The notes: a model not told the origin generated them from the letters alone. A stretch of DNA of 28,165 nucleotides from Bordetella parapertussis (GCA_945878355.1 CAMCTC010000061.1:1-28165), one strand, 5' to 3'; shown: positions 16,298 through 24,340, counted from the first letter of the stretch. Numbers and translations are program-made.

Positions 16298-16422
16298 TGG
16301 CATGAAAGCTGCAACTTGGTCGTGGCTGCGCGATCTCGACGCGATGCGCCTGGGGCCTGTCGGCGCGCAGCCAGCCGTGGGAGAGGCGCGTCAATGGCAG
16401 CACTGCCAACAAGGAAACTGCG

Positions 16423-16875
16423 ATGAAGCACTTCAGGAAGTCAATCCTTGCCGCCGCGTTGTCGGCTGCATTTTTGTCGGTGCACGGTGTTGCCCAGGCA
16501 GACGACAGCAGTCCCCAGAGCATCCCACAGGAAAAAGGGTCCATTCTTGCTGCTGCGCTATCGGCTGTCTCGTCGTTGATAGACGGGGTCACCAAGACAG
16601 CCAATGACCAGAACAAGGACACGGCGGACGGGTCTCAAAGCAAGGACGACTACAAGCCCGTCGTACCCGACAAAGGCAACACCGATAGCTCCGGCGACAC
16701 CCCCGACGACAAAGACGGGGACAAAGGCGGCGACAAAGACGGGGACAAAGAAGACCATGCCAACACCGTCCCCGAGCCCGACAGCTTGGCGCTGGTGGCG
16801 CTTGCTTTGGCGGGACTGGCTGCCTTGCCCAAGCGCAAGCCGGCGCAGCAACCCAGCGCCGACCCAGGCGATTGA
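16423..16875 (+). CDS. Small PEP-CTERM sorting-signal protein, Asp/Lys-rich
   Basis: A 150-residue exported protein. Residues 1-26 are a signal peptide. The C-terminus carries VPEP (116-119), a hydrophobic helix (SLALVALALAGLAALP) and a basic end (KRK), the PEP-CTERM sorting signal handled by exosortase in EPS-producing Gram-negative bacteria. The middle is hydrophilic and Asp/Lys/Gly-rich, with DKDGD at 96-100 and 104-108, reminiscent of calcium-binding loops. The nine residues SILAAALSA occur twice, at 7-15 in the signal peptide and at 40-48. AAGGAAA lies 5 bases before the ATG. No exosortase gene is in the window. It is divergent from the bufferin precursor and likely has its own promoter. 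Function unknown; an extracellular or matrix role is inferred. Confidence 0.85.
   Translation: MKHFRKSILAAALSAAFLSVHGVAQADDSSPQSIPQEKGSILAAALSAVSSLIDGVTKTANDQNKDTADGSQSKDDYKPVVPDKGNTDSSGDTPDDKDGDKGGDKDGDKEDHANTVPEPDSLALVALALAGLAALPKRKPAQQPSADPGD
16708..16753 (+). repeat. 24-bp tandem repeat encoding DKDGDKGG
   Basis: About two copies of a unit built from GACAAAGACGGG and GACAAAGGCGGC (16708-16731 and 16732-16753), in the Asp/Lys region of the PEP-CTERM gene. Confidence 0.75.
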
Positions 16876-16912
16876 ACCGCGTCCTACCTGTAGCGGTCCG
16901 TCAGCGTGATGC

Positions 16913-17287
16913 TCAATCGAATTTCGCGCCAGATTCCTTCACGACCTTGGCCCAGCGCGTCTTCTCGTCACGGATGAAGGCGCCGAAGTCGGCGGGCGAA
17001 CCGGGTCGGGTTTCTGCGCCGGCCTTGGCCAGTCGGTCTTGCATCTCGGCGGTGGCGAGGATTTTCGTGATCGTGGCATGCAGCTTGGCGACGATGTCGG
17101 CTGGTGTCGCGGCCGGTCCGACGATGCCCTGGAACGACCCGGTCTCGAAGCCCGCCAGCCCGGTGGACTCGGCCACGGTCGGGATGTCCGGCGCCGATGC
17201 GAAGCGCTTCGCGCTCGAGATCGCCAAGGCCTTGAGTTTGCCGTCCTTGACCAAGGGATAGGTCGCGAGCCCGCGGCCTGGCCGCCG
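16913..17287 (-). pseudogene. 5'-truncated TctC/Bug-family binding protein remnant
   Basis: Only the last ~115 residues of a Bug-type tripartite tricarboxylate transporter receptor remain: LVKDGKLKALAISSAKRFASAPDIPTVAES, then the typical PAATPADIVAKLHATITKIL and a final AKVVKESGAKFD. Intact members, such as the one at 25956-26954, have ~330 residues with a signal peptide and two domains. Reading upstream, homology ends at about 17280 and an in-frame stop lies at 17291-17293, which is the stop codon of the neighbouring aldo/keto reductase. A deletion probably fused the two loci. No start codon or ribosome site is convincing. Confidence 0.8.
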
Positions 17288-17290
17288 ATG

Positions 17291-18316
17291 TCAGCCGCTG
17301 CGCGGCACTCGCCCAGCCAGCGGGTAAGCCGGGTCGTTGTAGCCAGGCGTCGAGGCGTGGCCTGCGCTGACCAGGCCGCTGACGAAAGCCTCGTCTTCGG
17401 CGGTGAACTCGGTGTTGACCGCCTCGAGGTAGTCCTGCCATTGCGCCAATGTCCGGGGTCCGCCGATCAAGCCGTTGACGAGCCGGTTGTTCCAGGCCCA
17501 GCCCAGCGCCAACTGGGTCGGCGTCAAGCCGCGCGATCGGGCATGGTCGGCCATGCGCTGCGCCAGCGCGAGCGACTCGGGGCGGAACTCGGTCTGCAGG
17601 ATGCGGGTGTCCTGGCGCGCGGCGCGCGACCCGGAAGGCGGCGCCGCGTCGCTGCGGTACTTGCCGCTGAGCACGCCGCGCGCCAGCGGGCTGTAGACGA
17701 CCGCGCCGACACCGTAATGCGCGCAGCAGGGCAGCAACTCGGTCTCGATCTGGCGCGACATCGCGTTGTAAGGCGGTTGGCAGGCAATCGGCGGGGCGAT
17801 GCCCATCGACCGGCACATCTCGACCACTCTTGCGACGTTCCAGGCCCGGAAGTTGGAGACGCCGAAGTGGTGCACCTTGCCGCTGTCGATCAGGTGGGCG
17901 ATCGCGCCCAGCGTTTCCTCCAGCGGCGTGCTGGCGTCTTCGCGGTGCAGGTACAGCAGGTCGATCCAGTCGGTGTTCAGGCGCAGCAGGCTGGCGTCTA
18001 CGGCCTGCAGCATGTGGCGGCGCGACAGGCCGCGCTGGTTTGGCCCGGGTCCGACCGGGTTGGCCAGCTTGGTCGCGAGCACCCAGTGTTCTCGCTTGGC
18101 TGCGATCAGCCTGCCGGTGATGCGTTCAGACTCGCCGCCCGCGTACATATTGGCCGTGTCGATCGCGTTCAACCCGGCATCGATCGACGCGGCGACGATG
18201 TTCGCGGCTTCGGCCTCGTCGGTCTGGTCGCCGAACATCATCGCGCCCAGCCAGAGCTTGGAGACCTTCAGGCCGCTGGCGCCCAGAGCTTGGTACTGCG
18301 GTTTGGGTGGAGTCAT
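17291..18316 (-). CDS. Aldo/keto reductase
   Basis: A 341-residue NADPH-dependent oxidoreductase with the TIM-barrel AKR fold. The catalytic tetrad is visible as Asp53 and Tyr58 (NAIDTANMYAGG), Lys83 (LATKLANP) and His124 (LLYLHRED). FGVSNFRAWNVARV and later WAWNNRLVNGLIGGPRTLAQ fit the cofactor-binding half. These enzymes reduce aldehydes and ketones; the substrate is not readable. The ATG at 18316 begins family homology (YQALGASGLKVSKLWLGAMMFG) and has AGGAC upstream; the frame runs a further 25 codons but these look non-coding. Its stop touches the truncated TctC remnant. Confidence 0.92.
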   Translation of the reverse strand: MTPPKPQYQALGASGLKVSKLWLGAMMFGDQTDEAEAANIVAASIDAGLNAIDTANMYAGGESERITGRLIAAKREHWVLATKLANPVGPGPNQRGLSRRHMLQAVDASLLRLNTDWIDLLYLHREDASTPLEETLGAIAHLIDSGKVHHFGVSNFRAWNVARVVEMCRSMGIAPPIACQPPYNAMSRQIETELLPCCAHYGVGAVVYSPLARGVLSGKYRSDAAPPSGSRAARQDTRILQTEFRPESLALAQRMADHARSRGLTPTQLALGWAWNNRLVNGLIGGPRTLAQWQDYLEAVNTEFTAEDEAFVSGLVSAGHASTPGYNDPAYPLAGRVPRSG

Positions 18317-18387
18317 GGTTTGTCCTGTGAGGCGGGTCCATCGATTGTCAAGCAATGCGCGGCCGGCTTCGGCCGGCCTCGGGGCGG

Positions 18388-18999
18388 TCAATAGCTCATC
18401 GGCAAGGCCAGGCCCATCGCGATGAACAGGCCGCCGCAGCCGCGGTTGAAGTTCTTGCCCAAGCGAGCGAGCAGAGGGCTGATGCGCTGCGCCAGGCTGG
18501 CCAGCAAGTACTCAAAGCCGAACTCGACCAGCACGAAAGTACCTGCCATCGCGATGAACTGGACCACCAGGTCGCGTGCCGGGTCGATGAATTGGGGCAG
18601 GAAAGCGCCGTAGAACAGCAGCGCTTTCGGGTTCGACAGCGCTGTCAGCAGACCCTGGCGGAACATCTCCCGGCCCAGCGCTGCGGGTCTTGAGGTGTCG
18701 GCCTGCAGCCGGATTTCCGGCGCGCGCCACAGCTGTATGCCCAGCCACACCAGGTAGGCGCCACCCAGCAGCTTGAGCCATGTCAGCGCGGCCGCGGAAG
18801 CCTTCAACAGCGCGCCGATGCCCAGCATCGACAGCGCGATCAACGCGGCGAATCCCAGCGCTCCGCCGCTGACGGTGAACAAGGTTTTGCGCGGGCCGTG
18901 CAGTACCCCGTGGGTCAGCACCAGCAAGCTGTTCGGGCCGGGTGTCAGCGACAGCCCCAGCGCGGCGACCAGGTAGAGCAACCAGGTGTGAAGGGCCAT
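18388..18999 (-). CDS. LysE/RhtB-family amino-acid exporter
   Basis: A 203-residue inner-membrane protein with about six hydrophobic helices. The family signature LSLTPGPNSLLVLTHGVLHGPRKT lies near the N-terminus and NPKALLFYGAFLPQFID in the middle. Members export amino acids or their analogues (lysine, homoserine, threonine, leucine). The ATG at 18999 gives the usual MxLHTWLLYL start; a GTG at 19014 would add five residues. Neither has a strong ribosome site. It lies 71 bases upstream of the aldo/keto reductase on the same strand. Confidence 0.9.
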   Translation of the reverse strand: MALHTWLLYLVAALGLSLTPGPNSLLVLTHGVLHGPRKTLFTVSGGALGFAALIALSMLGIGALLKASAAALTWLKLLGGAYLVWLGIQLWRAPEIRLQADTSRPAALGREMFRQGLLTALSNPKALLFYGAFLPQFIDPARDLVVQFIAMAGTFVLVEFGFEYLLASLAQRISPLLARLGKNFNRGCGGLFIAMGLALPMSY

Positions 19000-19043
19000 C
19001 AGTTTCGTTTTCACCGCTTGCGCAAAGCGGCAGTCTACGTCTG

Positions 19044-19069
19044 CGGCAGATCGCCGTGGCGATCTGCCG
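19044..19069 (-). terminator. Perfect 12-bp hairpin after the C1 peptidase gene
   Basis: CGGCAGATCGCC (19044-19055) and GGCGATCTGCCG (19058-19069) are exact reverse complements separated by 2 bases. It lies 15 bases past the peptidase stop and ahead of the LysE gene. There is no U-tract, so it may stop transcription with Rho or protect the 3' end. Confidence 0.5.
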
Positions 19070-19083
19070 GGCCCGTCAGTGCT

Positions 19084-19971
19084 TCAGCCGAATTTGCCGG
19101 TGTCTACCCACTCGGCCTTGATCAGCGACCACCAGTCGACCGCCAGCCCCTTGAGCACGTAGTCGTAGGGCAGCCAGCCGTAGCCGGCGTCGCCCCAGCC
19201 GGTGCCCCAGGAATTGCGGATCAGCAAGGCACCCGTGGTCGGCGCCGAGCCCGCGTTGCTGTTCCTGATCACCAGGTTGTCGTTGTAGCCCGCCACGTCC
19301 ACCGCATGACCCCCCACCACCCTGTCGACGGTCGTCGGGAACGGGATCGCCCCTTTGTTGGCCGCGTTGGCCTGGGTGTAGGAGTTGTAGACCGTGAAGC
19401 CGAAGAACGCTGGCAGACCGGCTGACAGGTTGGTCTTGATCGCGTTGAGCAGCGCCGCCTTGCTGGTGCCGGACGGGTCGAGCCGGTAGTACTTGACAGC
19501 CTGGTAGTTGCTGCCGAACGAGTACAGAAAAGCCGAGGGCTCGGCGTCGAAATTGGCCACCACATAAGGCCAGTACTCCTCGGGCGGTACGCCGAACAAG
19601 GCCAAGGCTTCCATCGTGCTGCGCAGGTAAGCGCCTGTGTCGCCGGTCCATTTCAGCAGGTTGCGTGTGGCTTTGTAGAGAAACAGCCGCGAGCCGTCGA
19701 TGTGCTTGCCGAAGGCCCGGCGCTCGCAGTACTCCAGCAGGCCGAGCCCGGCATTTGCGGTGCACGAGCCCAGGTTGAGCTGGTTCTCGATCGGCGAGAA
19801 CCAGGCCCGCAGGTCGACGCTGGGCGCCAACTCGGCCGGGCCCACCCTGGCGCCTGCGCCCCTGAGCTTGCTCAGCAAGGGTTTGACGGCATGGTGGTCT
19901 GGGGTGTAGTCGCGGATGCTGGGCAGATCGCGCAACCAGCCCAGTCTTGGGGGGGAAGAGGTGTCGGACAT
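19084..19971 (-). CDS. Papain-like C1 family cysteine peptidase, no signal peptide
   Basis: A 295-residue C1A-type peptidase. The oxyanion Gln64 and nucleophile Cys70 are in ENQLNLGSCTANAG, the catalytic His222 is in VVGGHAVDVAGYND, and Asn253 is in IRNSWGTGWGDAGYGWLPYDYV. The N-terminus contains LPSIRDYTPDHHAV in place of a classical long prodomain, and there is no signal peptide, so the protein is probably cytoplasmic or leaves by an unusual route. The ATG at 19971 is supported by GAGGAAA about 7 bases upstream; the frame further upstream lacks homology. Flanking genes do not indicate a substrate. It stands alone between the LysE gene and the molybdoenzyme. Confidence 0.92.
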   Translation of the reverse strand: MSDTSSPPRLGWLRDLPSIRDYTPDHHAVKPLLSKLRGAGARVGPAELAPSVDLRAWFSPIENQLNLGSCTANAGLGLLEYCERRAFGKHIDGSRLFLYKATRNLLKWTGDTGAYLRSTMEALALFGVPPEEYWPYVVANFDAEPSAFLYSFGSNYQAVKYYRLDPSGTSKAALLNAIKTNLSAGLPAFFGFTVYNSYTQANAANKGAIPFPTTVDRVVGGHAVDVAGYNDNLVIRNSNAGSAPTTGALLIRNSWGTGWGDAGYGWLPYDYVLKGLAVDWWSLIKAEWVDTGKFG

Positions 19972-20111
19972 GTCGGATTTCCTCGAGGTTTTGAAGCACT
20001 GGCCGTTGATGGCCGGCGTGCTGCGCCGGCCCGGCACTGGCCGGTGTGGCAGGCTCGGTCGCGGCGCCAATGCATTCAAACCGGCAAGTCCTCCAGCAGG
20101 GTGTCTTCAGG

Positions 20112-20127
20112 CCCCAAGAACTTGGGG
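20112..20127. other. Short hairpin in the 233-base gap before the C1 peptidase gene
   Basis: CCCCAAG (20112-20118) and CTTGGGG (20121-20127) pair across AA. The gap from 19972 to 20204, downstream of the molybdoenzyme gene and upstream of the peptidase gene, holds no other feature I can support apart from the peptidase ribosome site. Confidence 0.35.
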
Positions 20128-20204
20128 GTCCTGGCCCGTGCCAGACCTGAAAAATTTGCCGCGCTTGCGCAATGGCAACGGGGGCACCGATGCGGGCGCG
20201 AACT

Positions 20205-22466
20205 TCAGCTTGGCGCGGTGATGTAGGCCTCGATCGACACCATGCAGGTGTGGGCCGAACAACCCTGGCCGAACTGCGAGCTGCCTTTGTCCAGCGTGAG
20301 CACGTTCGGATTGCCAGCCCGGTCGAGTGCTTGATCGGTGTCGTCTTCGGGGTCGTACCAGGCGCCGGTGGGCAGCATCACGACGCCTGGGCGCACCAGG
20401 TCGACCACCGATGCGCTGGCCAGGCACTGGCCGCGCGCGTTCCACAAGCGGATGACCTGCCCGTCGGTCAACCCGAGTCGCGCCGCATCTTCCGGGTGGA
20501 TCAGCGCTTGTTCGCGCCCATCGCGCTTGCTGGCCTGGCTTGCCGGTGCGTCGTCGAGTTGGCTGTGCAGCTTGTGTTGCGGTTGGCGCGAGACCAGGTG
20601 CAGTTGCTGCGCTGCCGACGCCGACCCCAGCCATTCGGCCGGCTCGATCCAGGCCGGGTGGGCTGGGCAGTCCGCGAGGTCCAGGGCTGCCAGCCGGGGG
20701 CTGTGCAGCACGATGCGCCCGCTCTCGGTCAGCAGCGGGTGCCCGACCGGGTCGGCGCGGAAAGCCGACAGAAAGCTGTGCTTGGACAGCGTCGGCACTT
20801 CGGCCGAGCCATGGGCCCAGAACGCGTCGAACTCGGGCATCGCGTGGTCGAAGCGCCGGGCGGCGTCCTCGCGGGTTCGCTGGTACAGCTCGGCGATCCA
20901 CGCCATCTCGTCGCGCCCCTCGGTGAAAGCGGCCATCACGCCCAGCCGGTCGGCGATGCCGCGGAAGATGGCGTGGTCCGACAGCGCTTGCCCCACTGGC
21001 GCTATCGCTTGCTGCATCGCGATCAGGTGGCCTGACCTGCGGTTGCCGGCGATGTCGTTGCGCTCGATCGACGTGCTGGCTGGCAGCACGATGTCGGCGC
21101 GGCGCGCCGTCGCGGTCCACATCGGGTCTTGCACGATGATCGTCTGCGGCCGCGTCCAGGCCCGCCGCAGTCGGTTCAGGTCCTGGTGGTGGTGGAAGGG
21201 GTTGCCGCCGGCCCAGTAGACCAGGCGGGTGTCCGGGTAATGCCGGGTCTGTCCTTCGTAGCTGAAGGCTTCGCCGGGGTGTAGCAACAGGTCGGTGATG
21301 CGTGCCACCGGGATGAAATCCGGGTTGGGGTTGACGCCCTGCGGCAGCTCAGGCGGGCGTGCCACCGCGATTGGCGCGCCCACGCCACCCAGCGAGCCGT
21401 AGCCGTAACCGACCCCGCCGCCGGGCAGGCCGATCTGTCCGATCACCGAGGCCAGCGCGAGCGCGGCCCAGAACGGCTGCTCGCCGTGGTCGGCGCGCTG
21501 CAGGCTCCAGCTGACGGTGAGCATCGACCGGGTCTCGACCAGGCGCCGGGCGAGCTTGCGCGTCCACTCGGCGTCGATCGAGCTCACCTGCTGGGCCCAG
21601 GCAGCGTTCTTGGCCACGCCGTCCTGCGCGCCGCCGAGGTAGCCCAGCAGCTCATCGCTGCCGCTGCAACAGCGGGCCATGAAGTCCTTGTCGTGCCAGC
21701 CGGCAGCGACGATCTCGCCGGCCAGGCCTAGCATCAGCGCGGCGTCGGTGTTGGGGCGAATCGGCCACCATTCGGCCGGCACCCAGTCCGGCAGGTCGTC
21801 GCGCAGCGGCGAGACCAGGATGAACTTCACGCCGCGTGCGACCATCTGTCGCAGCTGCTGTTCGAGCGTGTGCAGGGCCAGGCCGCCGGCTTCGTTCTGT
21901 GCTGTTCTCGGCGACAGCCCGCCAAAGACGACGACGGTCTGCGAATGCTCGGCGATGGTGTCGAGGGTGTTGGCCTGGCCGCGGCAGGCGTCGGCGCTGC
22001 CCAGCGTGTGGCGCAGGATCACCGGCCCGGCGGCGATGCTGTAGGTGTCGACATGGCCGGTGTAGCCGCCCACCAGATTGAGCATGCGCTTGAGCTGCGA
22101 CGGCGCGTGGTGGAAGCGGCCGCAACTCGTCCAGCCGTAGGAGCCCGCAAAGATTGCCCGGTTGCCGTGCTCGCTGCGAACCCGGTCGATCTCGCCGGCG
22201 ACCAGCGCGAAGGCTTGATCCCAGCTCACTGGCACGAAGTCGTCGCCAGGCCGGCGTTCACTGGCGCCGCGGGTCTTGAGCCAGCTCGCGCGCACCATCG
22301 GCTGCGCGACCCGGTGTTTCGGGTCGGCCCAATGCTTGACCGACTCGATGATGGGCGATGGCGCGGGGTCGGCGCCGAAGGGCTCGACGCCCCGGATGCG
22401 CCCGTCTTCGACCAGCAGCGTGTAAGCGCCCCAATGGCTGCAGTGCGAGATGCGTCGCAAGCTCAT
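20205..22466 (-). CDS. Molybdopterin-dependent oxidoreductase, BisC/DMSO-reductase type
   Basis: A 753-residue member of the DMSO reductase family in its BisC/TorA subgroup. GSYGWTSCGRFHHA holds the likely molybdenum ligand Ser114. There is no N-terminal Cys cluster for Fe-S and no twin-arginine signal, which fits a cytoplasmic BisC-like enzyme (E. coli BisC is of similar length). Further motifs are SWSLQRADHGEQPFWAA, VYWAGGNPFHHHQDL, MWTATARRADIVLPAS, ERNDI and the C-terminal pterin-binding VIRLWNARGQ. BisC enzymes reduce biotin sulfoxide and methionine-S-sulfoxide; TorA-like ones reduce N- or S-oxides, so the substrate is not certain. The ATG at 22466 fits the homologous start. The class II aldolase lies 131 bases upstream on the same strand. 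Confidence 0.93.
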   Translation of the reverse strand: MSLRRISHCSHWGAYTLLVEDGRIRGVEPFGADPAPSPIIESVKHWADPKHRVAQPMVRASWLKTRGASERRPGDDFVPVSWDQAFALVAGEIDRVRSEHGNRAIFAGSYGWTSCGRFHHAPSQLKRMLNLVGGYTGHVDTYSIAAGPVILRHTLGSADACRGQANTLDTIAEHSQTVVVFGGLSPRTAQNEAGGLALHTLEQQLRQMVARGVKFILVSPLRDDLPDWVPAEWWPIRPNTDAALMLGLAGEIVAAGWHDKDFMARCCSGSDELLGYLGGAQDGVAKNAAWAQQVSSIDAEWTRKLARRLVETRSMLTVSWSLQRADHGEQPFWAALALASVIGQIGLPGGGVGYGYGSLGGVGAPIAVARPPELPQGVNPNPDFIPVARITDLLLHPGEAFSYEGQTRHYPDTRLVYWAGGNPFHHHQDLNRLRRAWTRPQTIIVQDPMWTATARRADIVLPASTSIERNDIAGNRRSGHLIAMQQAIAPVGQALSDHAIFRGIADRLGVMAAFTEGRDEMAWIAELYQRTREDAARRFDHAMPEFDAFWAHGSAEVPTLSKHSFLSAFRADPVGHPLLTESGRIVLHSPRLAALDLADCPAHPAWIEPAEWLGSASAAQQLHLVSRQPQHKLHSQLDDAPASQASKRDGREQALIHPEDAARLGLTDGQVIRLWNARGQCLASASVVDLVRPGVVMLPTGAWYDPEDDTDQALDRAGNPNVLTLDKGSSQFGQGCSAHTCMVSIEAYITAPS

Positions 22467-22597
22467 GGTTGGCAGCCTGTATGGGTATCAGCGTTGTTCA
22501 TGGGGTCGGTCCTGGCGTTGCGGCTGGTGGGCGATCGACTGATCATGCGCTGCGCTGGCTCGATGTTGATCGAAAGATAGGTCGCTCATTTTGAATG

Positions 22598-23272
22598 TCA
22601 GGTCGCTTGACGCCGTGTCTCTTGGGCTGCGCGAGGCTGCTGGCCGTAAGTCCTGAACTTCTCCAGCACCCGCGCCATCTCTTCGTCCGACAGCAGCTTC
22701 GGTGCGCCGAAAGTCAGCACCTGCAGGTACAGCTGGGCCATCTCCTCGACCGTCACCGCCAGCGTCATCGCCTGCGCCAGGTTGGCATGTGCGGCGATCA
22801 CGCCGTGGTGTGCCATCAGGCAGGCGCGCCGGTCTTTCAGCGCGACCAGCACGGCCTGGCCGAGTTCGGCGCTGCCAAAAGTCTGGTAACTGGCGCAGCG
22901 GATGTTGTTGCCGCCGGCAGCGGCCACCATGTAGTGAATGGCCGGGATGTCGTGCTCGAGGATGCTCACCGCGGTGGCATGGGCTGAATGCGTGTGCACG
23001 ACCGCGTTGAGTTCCGGCCGCTCGACCAGGATGTCGCGGTGAAAACGCCACTCGCTCGACGGCAGGATGTCGCCTTCGTAGCGGCCTTCCCAGTCCATGA
23101 AAACGATTTGCTCTGGCGTCATGCCGGCGTAGGCCAAACCGGTGGGCGAGATGTGAAAGCCCGCTGCGCCGCGCACGCTGATGTTGCCGGCAGTGCCCTT
23201 GTTGATGCCCAGCCTGGCCATGCTTTGAAGCGCTTCGACGATCGCGGTGCGGGTGGACAGGTCGTCTCTCAT
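22598..23272 (-). CDS. Class II aldolase/adducin family protein (fuculose-phosphate aldolase-like)
   Basis: A 224-residue zinc-dependent aldolase or decarboxylase-type protein. Visible are GTAGNISVR at 26-34, ISPTGLAY, catalytic-type Glu74 in SSEWRFH, the zinc ligands His93 and His95 in VVHTHSAHATA, and the third-His motif MAHHGVIA (His155/156). The fold covers fuculose-1-phosphate and ribulose-phosphate enzymes as well as several four-carbon acid-phosphate aldolases. Next to a beta-hydroxyacid dehydrogenase (divergent, 186 bases away), a role in sugar-acid breakdown is plausible but inferred. The ATG at 23272 is followed directly by homology. Much longer frame upstream of it is antisense to the neighbouring operon and is not coding. 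Confidence 0.92.
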   Translation of the reverse strand: MRDDLSTRTAIVEALQSMARLGINKGTAGNISVRGAAGFHISPTGLAYAGMTPEQIVFMDWEGRYEGDILPSSEWRFHRDILVERPELNAVVHTHSAHATAVSILEHDIPAIHYMVAAAGGNNIRCASYQTFGSAELGQAVLVALKDRRACLMAHHGVIAAHANLAQAMTLAVTVEEMAQLYLQVLTFGAPKLLSDEEMARVLEKFRTYGQQPRAAQETRRQAT

Positions 23273-23351
23273 GGGTCGGTCTGCAGGTGTGGGTCGGCTG
23301 TGCCAGCGCGGATGGATGCATTGTGCAGACTGGGCGCTGGACCCAATGCTG

Positions 23352-23374
23352 GTCGCTTGAGCTTGTCGCTTGAG
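23352..23374. promoter_or_regulatory. Direct repeat GTCGCTTGAG in a divergent promoter region
   Basis: GTCGCTTGAG occurs at 23352-23361 and 23365-23374 (13-base spacing) in the 186-base gap between the divergent aldolase and dehydrogenase genes. Two tandem half-sites of this kind suit a regulator that controls both directions, but no regulator gene is nearby. Confidence 0.4.
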
Positions 23375-23458
23375 GTAGCCGCGTCTGGGTGCAAGCCCGA
23401 TAGCCGATCCGCCGCAGACCCTGTATCGTGTGCCATCCCCACTGCAGGACAACTCAGC

Positions 23459-24310
23459 ATGAAGATCGCATTTTTCGGCACCGGCCTGATGGGCTCGGGT
23501 TTTGTCCGCCGGCTGCTCGCCAACGGCCACCAGGTCAATGTCTGGAACCGCAGTCCCGCCAAGGCGCGCGCGCTCGAGGCCGACGGCGCCAAGGCATTCG
23601 ACGACCCGGCGGCCGCGCTGGCGGGCGCCGAGCGAATCCATTTGTCGCTGTCCGACGACGCGTCGGTTGACGCGGTGCTCGAGCCGATCGCTGCAAGAAT
23701 CTCGGCCTCGGTCTGGATCGTCGACCACACGACCACCGCGGTCACGCCCACTGCCGAGCGCGCTGCGCGCTGGGCGGCGCGCGGCAAGACCTTCGTCCAC
23801 GCGCCTGTGTTCATGGGCCCGGCCAACGCGCAAGATGGCACTGGTTTGATGATTTTGTCGGGTGCTGCGGCGCATCACGAGGCGCTGCTGCCGGAACTGC
23901 AGCGCATGACCGGCAAGGTGGTCTACCTGGGCGAGGCGCCCGAGCGGGCGGCAGCCTTCAAGCTGTTCGGCAACATGACGCTGATCGGGATGATGGGCGT
24001 GCTCGGCGACGTCAACCGTCTCGCGCACTCTGTCGGCATCTCGACCACCGACGCGTTCTCGCTGTTCAAGCACTTCAACCCGGGCCAGTTCCTGCCGGCA
24101 CGCGCCGACAAGATCGCCGCGGGCGATTTCAGCGCGCCGTCTTTCGAGGTCTCGATGGCGCGCAAAGACGTTCGGCTGATGATCGAGCAAGCCCAGCGCG
24201 GCGGCGTCGACCTGTTCGTGATGCCGGGTGTCGCGGCGATGTTCGACGCCGCGATCGCGCGCGGCGAGAGTGCGCTGGACTCGGCCGCCGCGGCGCGAAT
24301 TCCGACCTGA
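23459..24310 (+). CDS. 3-hydroxyisobutyrate dehydrogenase-like NAD(P)-dependent oxidoreductase
   Basis: A 283-residue beta-hydroxyacid dehydrogenase. The Rossmann motif GTGLMG is at residues 7-12, and the catalytic Lys168 sits in AAFKLFGNMTLIG. The family substrate motif, usually PVSGG, here reads PVFMGPANAQDGT (from 116), so substrate recognition may differ from classical tartronate-semialdehyde or hydroxyisobutyrate enzymes. FEVSMARKDVRLMIEQAQ lies in the C-terminal helical domain. The ATG at 23459 has AGGAC upstream. It is the first gene of a three-gene operon, 30 bases before the dienelactone hydrolase-like gene. Confidence 0.92.
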   Translation: MKIAFFGTGLMGSGFVRRLLANGHQVNVWNRSPAKARALEADGAKAFDDPAAALAGAERIHLSLSDDASVDAVLEPIAARISASVWIVDHTTTAVTPTAERAARWAARGKTFVHAPVFMGPANAQDGTGLMILSGAAAHHEALLPELQRMTGKVVYLGEAPERAAAFKLFGNMTLIGMMGVLGDVNRLAHSVGISTTDAFSLFKHFNPGQFLPARADKIAAGDFSAPSFEVSMARKDVRLMIEQAQRGGVDLFVMPGVAAMFDAAIARGESALDSAAAARIPT

Positions 24311-24340
24311 AGATTTCCCATACAACTCAAGAGGAACAAC

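Noticed and set aside
16263..16607. Plus-strand frame overlapping the PEP-CTERM gene start
   Set aside because: It has no ribosome site or motifs and overlaps a better-supported gene in another frame.
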